A DNA stretch of 15,290 bases, taken from contig DVNF01000112.1 of the NCBI GenBank assembly GCA_018714575.1, positions 1 to 15,290 on the forward strand, written 5' to 3'. A program made the position numbers and the translations under genes. This stretch comes from Candidatus Stercoripulliclostridium merdigallinarum (GTDB lineage: Bacteria > Bacillota > Clostridia > Christensenellales > DTU072). The notes beneath the pieces are model-generated. The model saw only the letters and a list, made by a program, of their open reading frames with translations. It searched no databases and was not told where the DNA came from. Positions 12,095-15,290 of the stretch are shown here, one piece after another (position 1 is the stretch's first letter; the number at the start of each line of letters is the position of its first letter).

Positions 12095-12263
12095 ACGCAT
12101 GATTATAATGGAAATATATGCCCCGAAAGGCTTTTCGGCGGCTGAAAATTTTCTAAAATTACGCAAAATCAGATAAAATGTAGCAGATTTTGCAGCTGTA
12201 AAGTTGCAATTGTCAATCCCTCGGCGAAAGCCGAAAGCATAATTTTCATAAGGAGAGGTTCAG
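12095..12263 (+). promoter_or_regulatory. Structured rpoB leader
   Basis: The leader of about 170 nt contains several stems: CCGAAA/TTTCGG with loop GGCT (12123-12138), GCAAAATC/GATTTTGC (12163-12193), GCAGCT/AGTTGC (12192-12207, sharing bases with the previous stem, so the two compete), and TCGGC/GCCGA with a GAAA tetraloop (12221-12234). AAGGAGAGG (12250-12258) is the Shine-Dalgarno site. No T-run terminator is seen. I do not recognise a known riboswitch. Confidence 0.5.
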
Positions 12264-15200
12264 ATGTCTGAAAGAATCCACAAAGTCAAGCGTGGGAATG
12301 TCGAAAGATGGTCTTTTGGTAAGATAAAAGAAATCATAGACATTCCCTATCTTATTGAAGTCCAGAAGAACTCTTACGAAGCCTTCGTAAACCAGGGCGT
12401 GCGTGAGGTTCTGGACGATTTTTCTCCTATCGTCGATTACGGCAACAAGATCGAATTGGAGTTTTTGGATCATTCGTTATCCGGCGAATGCAAATATTCC
12501 GTAAAGGAATGCAAAAACCATGACGCGACCTATACCGTACCGCTCAGGGTCAAAGTCAGGCTGACCGTAAAGGAAACCGGCGTCGTAAAAGAGGCCGAAG
12601 TATTCATGGGCGATTTCCCCAGAATGACGGAAAACGGCACCTTTATCATCAACGGAGCAGAACGCGTCGTAGTCAGCCAGCTGGTCAGGAGCCCCGGCGT
12701 GTATACCGCAAAGGGCGTAGCCGATAAAAACGGCACGTTGCGTTATGAAACCACGGTTATTCCTTCCAGGGGCGCTTGGTTGGAATTCATACAGGATTCA
12801 ACGGACACTCTGTCGGTCAGAGTCGACCGCCAAAGAAAGATCCCCGCAACTTTGTTGTTGCGCGCGTTGGGGATTGGCGACGGCAAAGCCGAAAACATTG
12901 CGGCGATATTCGGTAACGATCAAATGATCGAAAATTCCCTGAAAAAGGACGGAATAGACGTCGAAGAGGGCTCTACCGAGGTCGAAACCGCAAAGATAGA
13001 AGTTTATCGCAGACTGCGTCCCGGCGAAGTGCCGACTCCGTCCGCGGTAGACGGATTCCTGAAGAACATGTTCTTCGACGCCAGGCGTTACGATCTGGCG
13101 AAAGTCGGCAGATATAAATTCAACAAACACCTGTCTCTGGCAAACCGCATAGCCGAATTCGTGGCGGCGGAAGACGTTGCCACCGCGGACGGTGAAATTT
13201 TGGTGGAAAAAGGTCAAGTGATCTCTCCCGAAAAGGCAGTCGAAATTCAAAATGCCGGCATCAATTCCGTATTGTTGGTCAATATCGAGGATGAAAACAT
13301 GGCTCCCGTCAAAGTCGTCGGCAACAACACCGTCAATTTAAAGGGCTATGTAGACTGCGATCCGAAAGAATTGGGCATCACCGAAAAAGTTTACTATCCG
13401 GTATTGCAAGAGCTTATCGCCGAATCCGAAGGCGATTCCGAAAAGCTGAAGCTTGCAATCCGCGCCAACGTGGATTCCCTGGTTTCGAAGCATATAACGG
13501 AAGACGATATTATCGCTACCATCAGCTATAACGTCAATATGCGCTTCTATAACAAGGAGTTGAAGTGCGGCTATCACGAACCCGACAACATCGACCACTT
13601 GGCAAACCGCAGAGTGCGTTCCGTCGGCGAGTTGTTGCAAAATCAATTCCGTATCGGTATGGCAAGGCTGGAAAGAGTCGTTCGCGAAAGAATGGTGTCC
13701 CAGGACCCCAACGAGGCGACTCCCACATCTTTGATCAATATCCGCCCGGTTTCCAGCGCTATCAGAGAATTCTTCGGATCTTCTCAGCTGTCGCAATTTA
13801 TGGATCAACCGAACCCCATAGCCGAGCTTACTCATAAACGTAAGCTGTCCGCTTTGGGTCCCGGCGGTTTGAACAGGGAGCGCGCAGGCTTCGAAGTCCG
13901 CGACGTTCACCACTCTCATTACGGCAGAATGTGCCCGATCGAGACTCCTGAAGGTCAGAACATCGGATTGATCACGTCGCTGTCGTCCTATGCGAAAGTC
14001 AACGAGTACGGATTTATAGAGGCTCCTTACAGAAAGGTAGACAAAGCGACCGGCAAAGTTACCGACCACGTCGATTACCTGGCTGCGGACGAAGAGGACA
14101 AATACGTCGTCGCGCAGGCTAACGAGCCTTTGGACGAAGAGGGCCGTTTCGTAAACAAGAGGGTGACTTGCCGTTACCGTGACCTGATAAAAGAATACGA
14201 CAGCTCCAAAGTCGATTATATGGACGTTTCGCCGCAACAGTTGGTATCCATAGCTACGTCTTTGATACCCTTCTTGGAAAACGACGACGCGAACCGCGCG
14301 TTGATGGGATCGAACATGCAACGTCAGGCGGTGCCGCTGCTACGTCCCGAATCGCCTATCGTAGGCACGGGTATAGAATACAGGGTCGCTCACGATTCCG
14401 GAGTATGCACTCTGGCGGGTGAGGACGGCGTCGTGACGTACGTTTCCGCAGACCTTATAAAGGTAAAGGGCGACGACGGTATCGAACGCGAATACGGATT
14501 GCAAAAGTTCGTGCGTTCCAACCAAGGCACCTGCATCAACCAAAAGCCCGTGGTCAAAAAGGGCGAAGTCGTCAAGAAAGGCGACACTTTGGCGGACGGA
14601 CCTTCGACGGAAAACGGCGAACTTGCGTTGGGCAGAAACATTCTTATAGGCTTTATGACCTGGGAAGGTTATAACTACGAGGACGCTATTCTGATTTCCG
14701 AGGAGTTGGTAAAACACGACGTATTCACTTCCATCCATATCGAAGAGTATGAATTGGAATGCCGCGATACCAGGCTGGGCGAAGAACAGATCACCAGGGA
14801 TATTCCGAACGTTTCCGAGGATTTGTTAAAGAACCTGGACGAAAACGGTATCGTCATGGTGGGCGCGGAAGTGCGTTCCGGCGACTACTTGGTAGGTAAA
14901 GTTACGCCGAAGGGCGAAACCGAGCTGACTCCGGAAGAGCGCTTGTTAAGGGCGATCTTCGGGGAAAAGGCACGCGAAGTCAGGGACGTTTCGTTGAAGG
15001 TTCCTAACGGCGAGGGCGGCACGGTAGTAGACGTAAAGATCTTTACCCGCGCCAACAAGGACGAGCTGAACCCCGGCGTCAACATGATGGTCAGGGTATA
15101 TATCGCTCAAAAGAGGAAGATCGGCGTCGGCGACAAGATGGCAGGACGTCACGGCAACAAGGGCGTTATTTCGCGCGTGTTGCCGAAAGAAGACATGCCT

Positions 15201-15290
15201 TTCCTGGCGGACGGTACTCCGTTGCAGATAGTATTGAACCCGTTGGGCGTTCCTTCGCGTATGAATATCGGACAGGTTTTGGAAGTCCAC
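12264..15290 (+). CDS. rpoB: RNA polymerase beta subunit (3' truncated by window)
   Basis: The first 1009 codons are present; the window ends inside the gene. Seen: N-terminal protrusion (FIINGAERVVVSQLVRSPGV), the rifampicin region (GSSQLSQFMDQ from residue 505, then THKRKLSALGPGG), CPIETPEGQNIGLI, MGSNMQRQAVPLL and the active-site part VGDKMAGRHGNKG (about 955-967). Residues matching E. coli D516, H526 and S531 are wild type, so rifampicin sensitivity is expected from this region. The lobe between about residues 300 and 445 (HLSLANRIAEF to DNIDHLANRR) is of the type seen in Clostridia. Unusually, rplL is not directly upstream: the gene has its own promoter and leader. Confidence 0.98.
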   Translation, partial: MSERIHKVKRGNVERWSFGKIKEIIDIPYLIEVQKNSYEAFVNQGVREVLDDFSPIVDYGNKIELEFLDHSLSGECKYSVKECKNHDATYTVPLRVKVRLTVKETGVVKEAEVFMGDFPRMTENGTFIINGAERVVVSQLVRSPGVYTAKGVADKNGTLRYETTVIPSRGAWLEFIQDSTDTLSVRVDRQRKIPATLLLRALGIGDGKAENIAAIFGNDQMIENSLKKDGIDVEEGSTEVETAKIEVYRRLRPGEVPTPSAVDGFLKNMFFDARRYDLAKVGRYKFNKHLSLANRIAEFVAAEDVATADGEILVEKGQVISPEKAVEIQNAGINSVLLVNIEDENMAPVKVVGNNTVNLKGYVDCDPKELGITEKVYYPVLQELIAESEGDSEKLKLAIRANVDSLVSKHITEDDIIATISYNVNMRFYNKELKCGYHEPDNIDHLANRRVRSVGELLQNQFRIGMARLERVVRERMVSQDPNEATPTSLINIRPVSSAIREFFGSSQLSQFMDQPNPIAELTHKRKLSALGPGGLNRERAGFEVRDVHHSHYGRMCPIETPEGQNIGLITSLSSYAKVNEYGFIEAPYRKVDKATGKVTDHVDYLAADEEDKYVVAQANEPLDEEGRFVNKRVTCRYRDLIKEYDSSKVDYMDVSPQQLVSIATSLIPFLENDDANRALMGSNMQRQAVPLLRPESPIVGTGIEYRVAHDSGVCTLAGEDGVVTYVSADLIKVKGDDGIEREYGLQKFVRSNQGTCINQKPVVKKGEVVKKGDTLADGPSTENGELALGRNILIGFMTWEGYNYEDAILISEELVKHDVFTSIHIEEYELECRDTRLGEEQITRDIPNVSEDLLKNLDENGIVMVGAEVRSGDYLVGKVTPKGETELTPEERLLRAIFGEKAREVRDVSLKVPNGEGGTVVDVKIFTRANKDELNPGVNMMVRVYIAQKRKIGVGDKMAGRHGNKGVISRVLPKEDMPFLADGTPLQIVLNPLGVPSRMNIGQVLEVH

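Noticed and set aside
11930..12166. 78-codon minus-strand frame in the rpoB upstream region
   Set aside because: It covers the rpoB promoter and its AT-only element, has no ribosome site and resembles no family I know.
13338..14321. 327-codon minus-strand frame inside rpoB
   Set aside because: A shadow of the rpoB coding frame, which is certain from conserved RNA polymerase motifs.
1..15290. CRISPR array, insertion sequence or prophage
   Set aside because: No spaced direct repeats of 25-40 bases, no transposase or integrase and no terminal inverted repeats were seen.

Overview
The window looks like a chromosomal segment of an uncultured Clostridia-like member of the Bacillota. The reasons are strong AAGGAGG-type Shine-Dalgarno sites, a DUF1540 protein, a RqcP/YabO-like S4 protein, an RpoB with a clostridial-type lobe, and L1 and L10 mRNA leaders of the Bacillota kind. 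Assignment below class is not possible from this sequence.

Region 1 (1-5205) is an accessory cluster of seven plus-strand genes of no function I can name. It holds four four-helix membrane proteins (1-747 cut by the window edge, 1318-2652, 3027-3713, 4219-5205) and three small soluble proteins (790-1062, 2680-2940, 3820-4212). Five of the seven carry the same short proline/glutamine-rich sequence, roughly QLTPIVQPI-x-x-VPYSTQ-x-QPL. It occurs either as a separate small protein directly downstream of a membrane protein or fused to the cytoplasmic N-terminus of one. The genes form four modules: A+B, C+D, E (fused) and F+G. Two of the membrane proteins carry long Glu/Thr/Asn-rich loops predicted to lie outside the cell. 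A clear intrinsic terminator closes the cluster at 5229-5261. This is the best candidate for an undescribed system in the window.

Region 2 (5206-9550) is housekeeping. acpP has its own promoter. rpmG-secE-nusG-rplK-rplA follow in the classical order, with a strong promoter before rpmG and a probable L1 autoregulatory element before rplK. rplJ-rplL have their own promoter, a probable L10 leader and a bidirectional terminator.

Region 3 (9551-11933) separates rplL from rpoB, which are neighbours in most bacteria. It holds a minus-strand DUF1540 gene, rplI under its own promoter, and a minus-strand pair, rqcP-like S4 gene and fused ispDF, ending in a terminator just past rplI. The rqcP-like gene appears to be transcribed from a consensus promoter lying so close to the ATG that the mRNA should be leaderless.

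Region 4 (11934-15290) holds the rpoB promoter with an AT-rich upstream element, a structured leader of about 170 nt, and the first 1009 codons of rpoB. The rplJ and rpoB promoters share an unusual inverted repeat between their -35 and -10 boxes, which could keep the two separated units co-regulated.
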